A stretch of 13,615 bases of DNA, taken from the NCBI GenBank assembly GCA_937952235.1, contig CALFZM010000071.1:1-13615 (forward strand), in the 5' to 3' direction. A program made the translations under genes and the position numbers. Position 1 is the stretch's first letter; each line of letters begins with the position of its first letter. The notes below the pieces were generated by a model, which was not told where the DNA came from, ran no database searches, and was given only the letters and a program-made list of their open reading frames with translations. This DNA comes from an uncultured Opitutia bacterium (lineage in GTDB: Bacteria > Verrucomicrobiota > Verrucomicrobiia > Opitutales > Opitutaceae). Positions 13,550 through 13,615 of this stretch are shown in pieces.

Positions 13550-13615
13550 ATGAAAACGTCGCTGTCCGTCGTCCGTGCCTTGCTGGTTGCCCTGGTCCTG
13601 CCGTGGGTGGGCGGG
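13550..13615 (+). CDS. Start of a putative exported protein (3' truncated by window edge)
   Basis: The first 22 codons of an ORF that runs off the window: ATG at 13550, reading MKTSLSVVRALLVALVLPWV and then GG. A short basic N-terminus (Lys2, Arg9) followed by a hydrophobic core is typical of a Sec signal peptide or a signal anchor. GGAAG at 13525-13529 is too far (20 nt) to be an ordinary ribosome-binding site. It follows the terminator of the VPDSG-CTERM gene and so is a separate transcription unit, possibly controlled through the inverted repeat at 13477-13505. Function cannot be assigned from this fragment. Confidence 0.6.
   Translation, partial: MKTSLSVVRALLVALVLPWVGG

Overview
The window is a stretch of high-GC bacterial chromosome with compact gene spacing. 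It most likely comes from a member of the Verrucomicrobiota near the Opitutaceae. The strongest pointers are a small secreted protein ending in a VPDSG-type C-terminal sorting signal (VPDAG, hydrophobic stretch, Arg cluster), which is characteristic of that phylum, and a free-standing SWIB-domain protein. Shine-Dalgarno sequences are weak in front of most genes. The taxonomic assignment is inference from gene content, not from a marker gene.

Layout. Positions 1-2177 hold the end of one ABC exporter half and a complete second half, overlapping by ATGA; together they look like an asymmetric heterodimeric exporter. At 2318-2587 lies a SWIB-domain gene with repeats in its leader and a textbook terminator behind it. 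At 2691-4018 there is a plus-strand cluster: an SPFH (band 7) membrane protein, a 62-residue DUF1737-like protein and a 57-residue ribbon-helix-helix DNA-binding protein. Three GATA(A/T)C boxes spaced exactly 11 bp precede the cluster and are a candidate operator for that regulator. At 4092-6671 is a hybrid sensor histidine kinase with a periplasmic sensor, PAS, HisKA, HATPase, a degenerate receiver and a canonical receiver.

From 6694 the strand alternates. A two-domain polyphosphate:AMP phosphotransferase (minus) is divergent from an EamA/DMT permease (plus), with a dyad midway between their starts. A second EamA/DMT permease (minus) converges on the first. Upstream of it on the minus strand is a Ski2-like SF2 helicase with an added cysteine cluster.

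Positions 12369-12691 form a gene-free leader rich in inverted repeats ahead of the VPDSG-CTERM secreted protein (12692-13321). That gene ends in a 14-bp-stem terminator. The window closes with the first 22 codons of another putative exported protein, preceded by a 10-bp inverted repeat.

Functional threads are export and envelope (ABC exporter, SPFH protein, two EamA carriers, sorted surface protein), signalling (hybrid kinase), nucleic-acid handling (SWIB, helicase) and polyphosphate-based nucleotide metabolism. No mobile element, CRISPR array, tRNA or rRNA was recognised. The least ordinary items are the SPFH/DUF1737-like/RHH cluster with its phased boxes and the structured leader of the VPDSG-CTERM gene.
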